In this document: one piece after another, positions 8,857 to 18,245 of the stretch
Layout of the letters: every line of letters starts with the position of its first letter
Position numbering within the stretch: position 1 is the stretch's first letter
Assembly (NCBI GenBank): GCA_934277375.1
Contig: CAKQTZ010000001.1
Location: forward strand, 372,001 to 436,000
DNA length: 64,000 bases
DNA from: an uncultured Coprococcus sp.
GTDB lineage: Bacteria; Bacillota; Clostridia; Lachnospirales; Lachnospiraceae
Direction of reading: 5' to 3'
Made by a program: the position numbers and the translations under genes
Notes under the pieces: model-generated
Database searches by the model: none
What the model was told of the DNA's origin: nothing
The model's input: the letters and a program-made list of their open reading frames with translations, nothing else

Positions 8857-10053
8857 ATGAGTGAAGCGGCGGTGGATAATTCCACGGAAAATACAAAAAG
8901 TAAATATACATCTGGTACTATATATAAGATGATAATTGCCATAACATTTCTGCTGGCATTTGGACTTATAATGATATTCAGTGCATCAAGCTATGGCACA
9001 GCCATGAGCAATTTCAGAAGTCAGCTTTTTTTTATAGTGGTAGGGGCATTTGGAATATGGGGGTTAGCATATCTGCCGTATGGCTGGTATAAGAAGCTCA
9101 CATGGCCGGCATATTTTGCATCGTTGATTCTGATTGTTTTGCTGCTTACTCCCCTTGGTGTAAATGTAAATGGTGCGACCAGATGGATCCAGATTCCACA
9201 TATACCATTCAGAATCCAGATAGCTGATATAGTCAAAACTCTGATGATCATATTTATTGCATCATTTATAAGCAGTAAATGGAGAGATATACATAAGTGG
9301 CAGACGGTCATCATATTATGGTTATTGGTTGGATTTCAGGCAGGACTTCTGCTTGTCATATCCACAAACCTTAGTTCATGTATAGTGGTTCTCGGTATAT
9401 GTTACTGTTCAACATTTATAGCAAGCAAGAATTGGAAGATACATATAGGTATATTGTTGATAGCTGTGGTGGTCGCGGTTATATATGTCCGGATATCGAC
9501 CAGCTATCTGCCTACAGAAGATGAACTTGAGAATAATGAAGATTTCCGAGCCGGACGAATCCTTGGCTGGCTGTATACAGAGAAGTATGAGAAGAGTGTC
9601 GGATATCAGGTTATCCAGTCTCTGTATGCAATAGGAAGCGGATCATTTTTTGGCAAAGGTCTGGGCAATGGAACACAGAAGCTGTCTGCCATTCCTGAGG
9701 CGCAGAACGATATGATATTTGCCATAGTGTGTGAGGAACTTGGAGTAGTGGGAGCCGTGCTTCTCTTTCTGCTCTATGGATATCTGCTTTATCAGATGTA
9801 TGTGATAGTGAAAGAGTCTTCAAATGTATTTGGCAGTATGGTGGTTATAGGTGTGATGATACATCTGATGTGTCAGATAGTGATAAATGTGTGTGTTGCA
9901 ACGAATCTGTTTCCAAATACCGGTGTAACGCTGCCATTCATAAGTTCGGGAGGTTCAGCACTTCTAATGACAATGGTGGAATGCGGAATGTGTATAGGAA
10001 TAAGGAGACAGCAGATAAGGAGAGTTTATCAGAAGCACTTGAATGATATGTAA
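8857..10053 (+). CDS. SEDS family peptidoglycan polymerase (FtsW/RodA/SpoVE type)
   Basis: A 398-residue polytopic membrane protein with about ten transmembrane helices. It shows SEDS hallmarks: GLIMIFSASSYG in the first helix, GVNVNGATRWI, RIGWL-like RILGWLYTEKYEKSVGYQVIQSLYAIGSGSFFGKGLGNG in the large loop, and PFISSGGSALL in the last helix. These proteins polymerise glycan strands from lipid II, normally with a class B PBP, which is not present here. The ATG at 8857 follows TGGAGAT by 6 nt. Its place after the FHA and TPR genes and before an L,D-transpeptidase points to cell-wall growth, division or sporulation; which one cannot be told. Confidence 0.93.
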   Translation: MSEAAVDNSTENTKSKYTSGTIYKMIIAITFLLAFGLIMIFSASSYGTAMSNFRSQLFFIVVGAFGIWGLAYLPYGWYKKLTWPAYFASLILIVLLLTPLGVNVNGATRWIQIPHIPFRIQIADIVKTLMIIFIASFISSKWRDIHKWQTVIILWLLVGFQAGLLLVISTNLSSCIVVLGICYCSTFIASKNWKIHIGILLIAVVVAVIYVRISTSYLPTEDELENNEDFRAGRILGWLYTEKYEKSVGYQVIQSLYAIGSGSFFGKGLGNGTQKLSAIPEAQNDMIFAIVCEELGVVGAVLLFLLYGYLLYQMYVIVKESSNVFGSMVVIGVMIHLMCQIVINVCVATNLFPNTGVTLPFISSGGSALLMTMVECGMCIGIRRQQIRRVYQKHLNDM

Positions 10054-10090
10054 AAATGCATATAAAATATGCGGGGAAAAGAGGTAGATT

Positions 10091-12178
10091 ATGTTCAAAA
10101 TCAAAAAAACTATTTTTACAGCAGTTACAGCATGTGTTATGGCCGGAAGTATTATGAGTATAGGAGGTACTGAGGGCGCTGACCATGTAAGCGGTAAATA
10201 TACAGCTTATGCTGCAGTTGAAGATAGTCAGATGATAGATGCGGATGTATTGTCAGTTGAAAAAACTGCTAAGGTTAAGCCTTCCAGGACTAAAGTTTCT
10301 AAAACTTCTAAAAAAAAGATTTCCAAAACTACTAAAACCAGAAAGACTATAAAAAATGGCTGGTATAAATATAATAAGAAGTGGTATTACTATAAAAATA
10401 ATAAAAAACAGAAGAAAAAACTCATCACCATAACGGAGAAAGTTGATGGTGTTAAGAAGAAAAATACATATTATCTGAAGGCAGATGGATCTGTGGCAAC
10501 AGGACTTCTCAGAGTAAAGGGAAAACTGTATTATTTCTCAACAAAAGGAACGAAGCATCCGGGGGCAGCGATAAGCGGCTGGAAGACTGTCAAAGGGAAG
10601 AGATATTATTTCTCAAAGAAGAATCATGCCGCAGTGTCAGGAACAGTAAGAATATCCGGAAGAACATATTATTTCAGCGTAAAAAACAATAGAATGCTTA
10701 AAGGACTTGTCAGAACCGGATCGGACAAGATGTATTTCTCCATGATAAATGGAACCATGATAACCGGAAGATCTGTAAGAGTAGGCAGGAAAATCTATTA
10801 CTTTGGAGATGACGGTAAAGCTGTAACAGGACTTCACAAGATAGGTGGATACTATTACTATTTTGATAAGTACGGCGCCATGAATACGAATGTATGGATC
10901 AAGATACATGGCAGAATGTACAGATTTGCAAATAATGGACATGCCTATATAGGATTCCATAAGATAGACGGCAGCAGATATTACTTCAAGACAAATGGAC
11001 AGATGCTCAGAAGCTCATTCAAGAAAGTAAAGGGTGAGACATATTATTTCTGCAGAAGCGGAAAATCAGTAACAGGGTTGAAGAGGATAAATGATAAGTA
11101 TTACTATTTTACATCTAGGGGTGTGATGGTTAAGAGCAAGTTCGTAACCCTGTCAGGAAAAAATTATTATTTTGGTTCAAACGGAGCTGCATACACAGGT
11201 GTAAAGAAGGTCAGTGGATCAAAGTATTATTATAACTTCTCAAGCAAGGGATATCTTGCAGGTGGAGTCAAGAGAATAGGTGGAAAGTTATACAGATTTA
11301 AGGAAGATGGAACTCCATATACGGGATGGTTTACCACTGAGCTGGGCAACGACCAGTATTATAACAAGAACGGAACACCATGTAAGGGCTCTGTAAGCAT
11401 AGATGGAAAGCTCTATGTATTCGATGAGAATGGTGCACTTATTCACGGAAACTGCTGGGTACATATAGGGGACGATACATATTATCTCGGTGAAGATGAG
11501 TCTCCTGTGACAGGATACAGAAATATAGATGGGGACTATTATCATTTTGGTGATGATGGAAAGATGTACAGAAATAAATGGGGATATGCAGATGGATATA
11601 AGTTCTATTTCGGCGATGACGGGAAGAGACTTATAGATGTGGACAGTATCCTTGGAAAACAGGATACATATGAGATAACCATAAATAAGACCAGAAATGT
11701 AGTGACAGTGTATGCCAGCGATGGAGACAATGGTTATATAATCCCTGTTAAGGCATTTGTATGTTCAGGAGGAGATACAACTCCACTTGGAACATTCTAC
11801 ACACCGTTAAAGGGAAGATGGTGGACACTTATGGGTCCTTGTTATGGACAGTGGGATACATTGATCACAGGTGATATACTTTTCCATTCAGTTTTCTATG
11901 GAGAAGAGGATCCTGCGACACTTTCAGTGAGCGCTTACAACCAGCTTGGAACCACTTGTTCACATGGATGTGTGAGACTCAAGGCTGGAGATGCAAAGTG
12001 GATATATGATAACTGTGAGCTTGGCACAAAGGTAACAATATTCGAGAGTGACAATGATGGACCATTCCCTAAGCCGACATCAGTACAGCTTGACTATAGC
12101 CATACATGGGATCCGACAGATCCGACCATGGCATATAAGTGTAAGGAGAATGGATGTCATCAGGGAATTGCATGGTAA
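10091..12178 (+). CDS. Secreted L,D-transpeptidase with tandem cell-wall-binding repeats
   Basis: A 695-residue exported protein. A signal-like N-terminus (to about residue 37) and a basic linker precede roughly 18-20 choline/glucan-binding-type repeats of about 20 residues (GxxxYYFxxxGxMxTG pattern) from residue 90 to 515. The C-terminal YkuD domain carries the catalytic block SHGCVRLKAGDAKWIY, with Cys as nucleophile, and an upstream histidine in LFHSVFYGE. YkuD enzymes form 3-3 crosslinks or attach proteins to peptidoglycan. A short tail with a CKENGCH motif follows. It lies 37 bp after the SEDS gene with a GAGGT ribosome site, so the two may act together on the wall. Confidence 0.92.
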   Translation: MFKIKKTIFTAVTACVMAGSIMSIGGTEGADHVSGKYTAYAAVEDSQMIDADVLSVEKTAKVKPSRTKVSKTSKKKISKTTKTRKTIKNGWYKYNKKWYYYKNNKKQKKKLITITEKVDGVKKKNTYYLKADGSVATGLLRVKGKLYYFSTKGTKHPGAAISGWKTVKGKRYYFSKKNHAAVSGTVRISGRTYYFSVKNNRMLKGLVRTGSDKMYFSMINGTMITGRSVRVGRKIYYFGDDGKAVTGLHKIGGYYYYFDKYGAMNTNVWIKIHGRMYRFANNGHAYIGFHKIDGSRYYFKTNGQMLRSSFKKVKGETYYFCRSGKSVTGLKRINDKYYYFTSRGVMVKSKFVTLSGKNYYFGSNGAAYTGVKKVSGSKYYYNFSSKGYLAGGVKRIGGKLYRFKEDGTPYTGWFTTELGNDQYYNKNGTPCKGSVSIDGKLYVFDENGALIHGNCWVHIGDDTYYLGEDESPVTGYRNIDGDYYHFGDDGKMYRNKWGYADGYKFYFGDDGKRLIDVDSILGKQDTYEITINKTRNVVTVYASDGDNGYIIPVKAFVCSGGDTTPLGTFYTPLKGRWWTLMGPCYGQWDTLITGDILFHSVFYGEEDPATLSVSAYNQLGTTCSHGCVRLKAGDAKWIYDNCELGTKVTIFESDNDGPFPKPTSVQLDYSHTWDPTDPTMAYKCKENGCHQGIAW

Positions 12179-12219
12179 AGTGTAGATTATTTGTTGAATA
12201 GCATACGGAGAATGGTTGT

Positions 12220-13092
12220 ATGAATAAAAACAGCAAAATAAACTTAATAAAAAAGTATGTGATGATCTTTTTTACTGCGGTATGTATGGCCATGGCGGTG
12301 ACAGGCTGCGGTGATAAAGCGGAGGAGAGTGACACGACACAGCCGGCAGTGAAGAGCGGTGAGGTAGAATCTGCCGAAGAACTCACACAGGTTGGTGTAT
12401 ATCTGGATGTAAGCAGCGATGACAAGAATATAACAAATGTGAAGTATGAGATATCCGGGGATATAGCTATAGTGAGTTTCAGATACAACGGTATAAAGGT
12501 TGAACTCAGAGGCTCATATAAGTACAAGGAATATGAGCTGGCGGGAATAGACAACACCAGCAACGGTGACATGATAGTGACCAATGTACATGGCTGTCCT
12601 GCTACATTTTACACATTGAATCCTGGAAGAATCGCATTCTGGAACGATGATAAGATCAATTATTCTCTGTATATATATGTAACGGCAACGGACGATGTGC
12701 TCACAGATGTATTGTCAGATATAAAGTTTGAGAACAGGTATGATGACAGGGCAGATGTGAAGGACAGGATAGAGAATGACAGTGTGCAGTTTGCCAAAGA
12801 TATCATAAAGGTGTTCAATGACAAGGATGTTGATAAACTCAAAGACATGATATTGTATCCACAGGAAACCGGAGGAGGCCAGTCATTGTCAAATGAGAAT
12901 GAAGTCCTGAATGTCAACAAGGATGAGCTGTTTACAGATATACTGATAAATGCGCTCAACAACGAAGAGTCTCTGAAGAAACTCAGAAAGAGTGAAGATG
13001 GATCAGAGTACATAATAGGTACTAATTATAAAAATGTTCATTTTAAACTTACAAATGATGGAAACTTTATCATAACAAAAATAAATAACTAA
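12220..13092 (+). CDS. Lipoprotein of unknown function
   Basis: A 290-residue protein whose N-terminus ends in a lipobox (AVTGC, Cys 30), so it should be lipid-anchored on the outer face of the membrane. The mature part has an acidic linker, a beta-rich domain (about 60-170) and a helical segment with VFNDKDVDKLKDMI near residue 195, a pattern seen in small NTF2-like or DUF5104-like domains. It is the last gene of the envelope run and is followed by a strong terminator. The function is unknown. Confidence 0.82.
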   Translation: MNKNSKINLIKKYVMIFFTAVCMAMAVTGCGDKAEESDTTQPAVKSGEVESAEELTQVGVYLDVSSDDKNITNVKYEISGDIAIVSFRYNGIKVELRGSYKYKEYELAGIDNTSNGDMIVTNVHGCPATFYTLNPGRIAFWNDDKINYSLYIYVTATDDVLTDVLSDIKFENRYDDRADVKDRIENDSVQFAKDIIKVFNDKDVDKLKDMILYPQETGGGQSLSNENEVLNVNKDELFTDILINALNNEESLKKLRKSEDGSEYIIGTNYKNVHFKLTNDGNFIITKINN

Positions 13093-13098
13093 AAGATG

Positions 13099-13167
13099 AT
13101 CTCATGACATGGAAATGTATGAATCGCGTCAGATTCATATGATTCCGGTGTCGTGAGATTTTTTTAC
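13099..13167 (+). terminator. Terminator at the end of the envelope cluster
   Basis: The outer stem ATCTCATGACA / TGTCGTGAGAT (13099-13109 and 13149-13159) with an inner TGAATC/GATTCA hairpin is followed by seven T. The 244 bp from here to the MerR gene holds no gene or clear motif that I can see. Confidence 0.85.
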
Positions 13168-13411
13168 GCGCAAGGTATCTGATATATTTTCCATATGGTG
13201 TCGTGACAATGGACGATTGTGGACGAAGGGTGGTGAAGAGTAAAAAAAAGTGCAGATATATAAGCTTTTCTGAAATAATATAGTGTACGAATCACGTTGA
13301 GACCATGTATTAAAGAACTTAGAATTGTATAAGGACAGGACAACACGTAAGACGGAACCTGATCTGAGACTTTAGATGGGCTGATGTTCAATACAAGGAG
13401 GAATATACACC

Positions 13412-14074
13412 ATGGCAGAAAGAATCTACACTATAAGTGAAGCAGCGGCAAAGGTTGAGGTTGAGACACACGTGCTTCGATACTGGGAAGAAGAGCTTGA
13501 GATCAATATCAGAAGAAATGATATGGGTCACAGATGCTATGAGGAAAAGGATATAAAGATACTCCAGAGGGTTAAAATGCTGAAGGATAAAGGAATACAG
13601 CTTAAGGCCATAAAGGATGTGGTTCACAGGATGTATGAACTCATCGATGGAGATGGGGCAGAGGAAGCAGGAACAGAAGCTGTAGATATGTCAGATATCC
13701 TGTCTGGTGAAACAGAAAAAAATATAAAGACATTTGACACTATAAGGGTAAACTATGCCGGTGATGGGGAAGAAACTGACGACCAGAATTCAAGAATAGT
13801 TGATTTCAAGATGGCACAGTTCCAGAACATTATGGATAAGATAATCAGTAATTCCATCAAGGACAATCTGAAGCTCATAACCCAGTCTGTATCGGCTACG
13901 GTGTCGGATGATGTGATAAAACAGATGGATATGCTCATACAGGAGAAGGAGGAACAGGAGGAGGCCAGATACAGGAAGCTGGATGCCACCATAAGAGAAA
14001 TGCAGCAGACAAAAAGAGAGATAGCTGCAACAGAGGTGAAGGAAAAGAAAAGGGGACTGTTCAGAAGAAAATAG
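13412..14074 (+). CDS. MerR-family transcriptional regulator with coiled-coil tail
   Basis: A 220-residue protein. Residues 4-72 form a MerR winged helix (YTISEAAAKVEVETHVLRYWEEEL, then the GHRCYEEKDI wing). The rest is an acidic linker, a helical region and a long coiled coil rich in Glu/Gln/Arg ending in a basic KKRGLFRRK tail. No effector-binding or cysteine motif for metals is visible, so it resembles RacA-like or DUF3967-like MerR proteins more than metal sensors. AAGGAGG precedes ATG 13412. It lies 72 bp before the sensor kinase gene. Confidence 0.88.
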   Translation: MAERIYTISEAAAKVEVETHVLRYWEEELEINIRRNDMGHRCYEEKDIKILQRVKMLKDKGIQLKAIKDVVHRMYELIDGDGAEEAGTEAVDMSDILSGETEKNIKTFDTIRVNYAGDGEETDDQNSRIVDFKMAQFQNIMDKIISNSIKDNLKLITQSVSATVSDDVIKQMDMLIQEKEEQEEARYRKLDATIREMQQTKREIAATEVKEKKRGLFRRK

Positions 14075-14146
14075 AGGCAGAGTTTATAAAAACTTCACAC
14101 ACGGGTAACATGAATTTATGCTATAGTATCAATGGGAGTTGGTACG

Positions 14147-15826
14147 ATGAAGATAACTAAAAAAGTTAAGATAGCAATAATATTCATATGGATAGCTGCG
14201 ATATTGTCCATGGTCATAGGAACATGTATCATAGGAAGATATTTTATAACAGGTACATATGGACGGGATCGCTCACTTCAATTACTGTATTCAGAAAATG
14301 ATCCGGTAAATGATGTGTATAAATCACTTTCATCTCTGCGCGAGGGAGTGATAAACAAGGTAAAAAAAGATCCTGACTTCTATATTGATACAAAGAACGC
14401 AGAAGACCTCAATAATAAGACTTCTGCGAATAATACACAGGTTGCTGTGAAGGTAGATGGAGAGTATACATATAATGCCATAGACACATTCTCAGACAAT
14501 CTGGACAGGCAGCTCAGGATGAATGACAGCAAGTCAAATATCAATGCTGTAGATGAGAGTTCTACAGAGACCGGATATGACAGCAATATAAGTGTTCAGG
14601 AGTATCTGATAACCCAGCCTTCATTCTATCTGTGTAATCAGGTGTCGTATGTGAACGATGGAAAAAAGGTTGATATATATATGCTGACATACTATGGCAA
14701 TTATATGGCCAGGTTCAGAGGAACTATCATGGGATATTCTATACTTATGGTGCTCATGATGCTTCTTCTCAGCGGCGTTGTGGCGGTTCTGGTATATCAG
14801 CAGTTTGTAAATCCTCTGGTGAGACTCAAGGAGGCTGCGGAGCGGATGGGAGCCGGTAACCTGGAGGACAAGATAGATTTTGGAGAGAACAGGGTTGACG
14901 AAGTAGGCGAGCTGTGCGAGTCATTTGAGAATATGAGACAGAAGATGTCTGATTTCGCCAAGGCAAAGATGAGGTACGAGGAGGAAAACAGACAGCTCAT
15001 AAGCAACATATCACATGACCTGAGAACCCCTATAACAACTATAAAGGGATATGTCGAGGGAATCATGGATGGTGTTGCTGATACTCCTGAGAAGCAGGAG
15101 AGATATCTGAAGATGATATACAGCAAGGCAAATGAGATGGACAGTCTTATAAATGAACTGTCACTCTATACAAACATAAATAACAATGCCATACCATATG
15201 AGTTCCATAGAGTTTCTGTAAAAGATTATTTTGATGACTGTATGGAGGAGGTATACACAACACTGCTCTCCAAGAACATGTCACTGACATACAAGAATTA
15301 CTGTGATGACGATGTGAAAGTCATAGTGGATCCGGATCAGCTTAAGCGTGTAATAAATAACATAATCACAAATGCGATCAAGTATACCGATAAAGAGTAT
15401 GGACAGGTGGATATAAACATCTATGACAATGATGCAGAGGTAAAGGTCGCCATAAGTGATAACGGACGTGGAATTGATTCGGAGAGTCTCCCTCATATAT
15501 TTGACAGGATGTACAGGGCTGACAGTGCCAGACAGTCAAGAGGTGGAAGCGGACTGGGACTTGCTATCTGTAAGAAGATAGTGGAAGAGCACGGTGGAAA
15601 TATATATGCGACCAGCCAGCTTGGAACGGGAACCACCATCGTATTCACATTGAAAAAATACATTCCAAAGAATGAGGAGTATCCGGAACAGGATGACGAG
15701 AACAGTGGTGAGCATGCACCTGCCGGAAAGGATCCACAGAAAAATAATATCAAAAAGGATAATCAGAAAAAGAGTACTATACAGATCATAAATCCACTTA
15801 AGAAAAGGAGAGATACAGATGAGTAA
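14147..15826 (+). CDS. Membrane sensor histidine kinase
   Basis: A 559-residue kinase. Transmembrane helices near 8-30 and 190-215 flank an extracellular sensor region of about 160 residues. HAMP (about 218-270), HisKA with phospho-acceptor His 290 in NISHDLRTP, and HATPase_c with N box NAIKYTD, DNGRGI and GGSGLGLA follow. A charged tail of about 50 residues after the ATPase domain is unusual and may be a docking or disordered region. The ATG at 14147 is preferred because GGGAG lies 8 nt before it. It overlaps the response regulator gene by 8 bp, so the two are translated together. The signal is unknown. Confidence 0.93.
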   Translation: MKITKKVKIAIIFIWIAAILSMVIGTCIIGRYFITGTYGRDRSLQLLYSENDPVNDVYKSLSSLREGVINKVKKDPDFYIDTKNAEDLNNKTSANNTQVAVKVDGEYTYNAIDTFSDNLDRQLRMNDSKSNINAVDESSTETGYDSNISVQEYLITQPSFYLCNQVSYVNDGKKVDIYMLTYYGNYMARFRGTIMGYSILMVLMMLLLSGVVAVLVYQQFVNPLVRLKEAAERMGAGNLEDKIDFGENRVDEVGELCESFENMRQKMSDFAKAKMRYEEENRQLISNISHDLRTPITTIKGYVEGIMDGVADTPEKQERYLKMIYSKANEMDSLINELSLYTNINNNAIPYEFHRVSVKDYFDDCMEEVYTTLLSKNMSLTYKNYCDDDVKVIVDPDQLKRVINNIITNAIKYTDKEYGQVDINIYDNDAEVKVAISDNGRGIDSESLPHIFDRMYRADSARQSRGGSGLGLAICKKIVEEHGGNIYATSQLGTGTTIVFTLKKYIPKNEEYPEQDDENSGEHAPAGKDPQKNNIKKDNQKKSTIQIINPLKKRRDTDE

Positions 15827-16508
15827 GATATTGATAATAGAGGATGAGTTGAGTATCGCGGAGCTTGAGAGAGATTATCTGGAGCTCAATGATTTTCAGG
15901 TTGAGATAGAGACAAATGGACTCAAGGGACTTGAGAAGGCTCTGAATGAGGAGTACAGTCTGATACTTCTGGATCTCATGCTTCCAGAGGTTGACGGCTT
16001 TGAGATATGCCGTCAGATCAGGGAGAAGAAGGATATTCCGATCATCATGGTAACAGCCAAGAAGAACGATATAGATAAGATCAGAGGACTTGGACTTGGA
16101 GTTGATGATTATGTGACAAAGCCATTCAGTCCAAGTGAGCTTGTGGCAAGAGTTAAGGCTCATATATCCAGATATGAGAGGCTGGTTGGCTCAACTGCAC
16201 TTAAGAATGATGTCATAGAGATAAGAGGATTGAAGATAGACAAGACGGACAGGAGAGTTTATGTAGACAATGAGGAGAAAGTATTTACGAACAAGGAGTT
16301 CGATATACTGTGCTTCCTCGCCAGCAACCCTAACAAGGTATTCTCCAAGGACGAGCTGTTCAGCAAGATATGGAATATGGACAGCATAGGAGATATCGCG
16401 ACGGTTACAGTTCATATCAAGAAGATAAGAGAGAAGATAGAGTTCGATACCTCCAATCCACAGTATATAGAGACAGTATGGGGTGTGGGTTACAGATTCA
16501 GGATGTGA
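15819..16508 (+). CDS. OmpR/PhoB-family response regulator
   Basis: A 229-residue regulator. The receiver domain has its phospho-acceptor Asp 52 in LILLDLMLPEVDG, the conserved Thr in VTAKKND and Lys in VTKPFSP. The C-terminal winged helix contains LTNKEFDILCFLASNPNKVFSKDEL-type and VTVHIKKIREKI segments. It is the partner of the overlapping histidine kinase, with AAAGGAGAG 7 nt before ATG 15819. Confidence 0.95.
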   Translation: MSKILIIEDELSIAELERDYLELNDFQVEIETNGLKGLEKALNEEYSLILLDLMLPEVDGFEICRQIREKKDIPIIMVTAKKNDIDKIRGLGLGVDDYVTKPFSPSELVARVKAHISRYERLVGSTALKNDVIEIRGLKIDKTDRRVYVDNEEKVFTNKEFDILCFLASNPNKVFSKDELFSKIWNMDSIGDIATVTVHIKKIREKIEFDTSNPQYIETVWGVGYRFRM

Positions 16509-16544
16509 TAAGAAAGCCCCAGACAGCGAATGAGGAGTAAACAA

Positions 16545-17246
16545 ATGAAGTTAAACATATTACATGAGGATAATGATATAATTGTGGCGGTGAAGCCGTG
16601 CGGCGTTCCATCACAGCCCGACAAGACCAATTCTGAGAGCATGGTGAGCATGCTCAAGCTCAGGATATATGAGAAGGAGAACAGAAACGAGGAGCCATAT
16701 CTTGTTCCGATACACAGGCTGGACAGGCCGGTTGGAGGAGTTATGGTATTTGCCAAGACCCCTGAGGCAGCAGCATCCCTCTCGAAACAGAGCGAGGATG
16801 GCTCCATGATGAAATACTATCAGGCTATACTCACAGGAGAACTGCCAAACGACCAGGGAGTGCTGAAGGATTATCTGCTCCATGACAAAAAGGACAACGT
16901 GACTAAGATTGTGGATAAGGATACGCCGGGAGCAAAGTATTCAGAACTTGAATATGAGGTGCTGGATGTGATGGACACGGACGAGGGTGTCCTCTCATAC
17001 ATACTGGTGGAACTCATAACCGGCAGACATCACCAGATCAGAGCCCAGTTTGCAAAGAGAAAATGTGGAATATGGGGCGACACAAAGTACAATCCAAAGT
17101 TCCAGAAGACGAAAAAGAAGTACAAGGAGATAGGACTCCATGCGTCAAGACTTGAGTTCGACCATCCGACCACAGGAGAGCACATGGTGTTCAAACACGA
17201 GCCGGAGGGCGGAGCATTTGCGATATTGGATCTGGATGAATTCTAG
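16545..17246 (+). CDS. RluA-family RNA pseudouridine synthase
   Basis: A 233-residue enzyme of the RluA family, which converts uridine to pseudouridine in rRNA or tRNA. The catalytic block VPIHRLDRPVGGVMVFAKT holds the catalytic Asp, and the later LITGRHHQIRAQFA motif is also diagnostic. No S4 domain is present, so it is the short form. The ATG at 16545 is used because GAGGAG lies 7 nt before it. It follows the response regulator by 36 bp and may be co-transcribed; the target nucleotide cannot be predicted. Confidence 0.92.
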   Translation: MKLNILHEDNDIIVAVKPCGVPSQPDKTNSESMVSMLKLRIYEKENRNEEPYLVPIHRLDRPVGGVMVFAKTPEAAASLSKQSEDGSMMKYYQAILTGELPNDQGVLKDYLLHDKKDNVTKIVDKDTPGAKYSELEYEVLDVMDTDEGVLSYILVELITGRHHQIRAQFAKRKCGIWGDTKYNPKFQKTKKKYKEIGLHASRLEFDHPTTGEHMVFKHEPEGGAFAILDLDEF

Positions 17247-17304
17247 AGATGGATTATTATTGGCATATGCCATATATCTTCCGAAAAATATAATTATTAA
17301 TTGT

Positions 17305-17337
17305 AAGCGAGGATTGTAACAGATCCTCGCTTTTTTG
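17305..17337 (+). terminator. Terminator after the RluA gene
   Basis: The 9-bp stem AGCGAGGAT / ATCCTCGCT (17306-17314 and 17323-17331) is followed by six T. Confidence 0.9.
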
Positions 17338-17356
17338 GACTATAGTTCACGTACTA

Positions 17357-17385
17357 TTGACAATAAAAATATATAAATATATACT
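17357..17385 (+). promoter_or_regulatory. Promoter of the secreted 220-aa protein
   Basis: TTGACA at 17357-17362 and TATACT at 17380-17385 are 17 bp apart, about 60 bp before the ATG. Confidence 0.75.
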
Positions 17386-17446
17386 AAAAGTATTATTAAA
17401 GGCAGGATCTGTCTGAAAAAATATACTACATGAGGAGGAGTCTATT

Positions 17447-18109
17447 ATGAAAAAGAAGGTAGTCAACAAAATAATAAGTTTAATTCTGGTGGTTTCAGTA
17501 TTTATATGTGCCACCTGTGCAATGCCGACAGTGGAAGCGGATGCAGCAGTGTCAGCCAGGAAACTGTTGTCCAGTGCACTTAAGGTGATGAAGAGTTATG
17601 ATAAGATAACGTTTAAGTATGATATGAGTAGAAATAGTGATGGAGAAATTGAAAGATGGAGAAGTATCAGTATATCTGATAAAGCAATTAATTACGCATT
17701 TAATGAAACAAATGATTATTGTTGGGAGGAATATATAAAAGGTAAATATACATATAGAAGAAGTTTATTATCAAATAAATGGGATATATATAAAGATGAT
17801 TATGCACGAAGTACGGAAAAAAGTGTTTTGGAATATATGCTAGGTCATTTAAAGAAGGCCAAAATAGTCAGCATTAGTACAAGCAGTTATACGATATCTG
17901 CGGTACCAAATTATTCATCGGATATTAAGAGTGTTAGAATAGTAATAGATAAAAAGAAAAAATGTGTTACAGGAATAAGAAAAATATATAAAACATATCG
18001 GAGCGGATATCTGGATTCTTCAGACACATATGTAGTAAGAAATCAAGTGATGAAATATACACATATATCTTATGGCAGAGGCAGACTGCATATGCCAGCA
18101 GGAATGTAA
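17447..18109 (+). CDS. Secreted hypothetical protein (220 aa)
   Basis: A Sec signal peptide (basic MKKK start, hydrophobic core to about residue 28, cleavage near ADAA) leads to a basic domain of about 185 residues with alternating beta strands, FKYDMSRNSDGEIERW and SSYTISAVPNYSSDIKSVRIVID. Its layout (start ARKLLSSALKVMKSYDKITF, later strands with TYRRS) recalls LolA/DUF-type outer-surface sensors, but I cannot assign a family. Base composition in the middle is more AT-rich than in neighbouring genes, which may mean loose codon constraint or transfer. GAGGAG precedes the ATG. It is a single-gene unit with its own promoter and terminator. Confidence 0.78.
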   Translation: MKKKVVNKIISLILVVSVFICATCAMPTVEADAAVSARKLLSSALKVMKSYDKITFKYDMSRNSDGEIERWRSISISDKAINYAFNETNDYCWEEYIKGKYTYRRSLLSNKWDIYKDDYARSTEKSVLEYMLGHLKKAKIVSISTSSYTISAVPNYSSDIKSVRIVIDKKKKCVTGIRKIYKTYRSGYLDSSDTYVVRNQVMKYTHISYGRGRLHMPAGM

Positions 18110-18130
18110 AAAATATAATTTGGTTTATTT

Positions 18131-18166
18131 GCCACACAATCTAAGAAGGATTGTGTGGCCTTTTTA
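18131..18166 (+). terminator. Terminator after the secreted 220-aa protein gene
   Basis: The perfect 11-bp stem GCCACACAATC / GATTGTGTGGC (18131-18141 and 18149-18159) is followed by a T run. Confidence 0.9.
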
Positions 18167-18171
18167 ATATA

Positions 18172-18200
18172 TTGACGTTGATTAATCGAGGATATATACT
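18172..18200 (+). promoter_or_regulatory. Promoter of the secreted DUF5050-like protein
   Basis: TTGACG at 18172-18177 and TATACT at 18195-18200 are 17 bp apart, about 45 bp before the ATG. It is very like the promoter of the preceding gene. Confidence 0.75.
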
Positions 18201-18245
18201 TTATATATTATAACAAAGCGTATTGTTTATAAGGGGGAAACAGGT

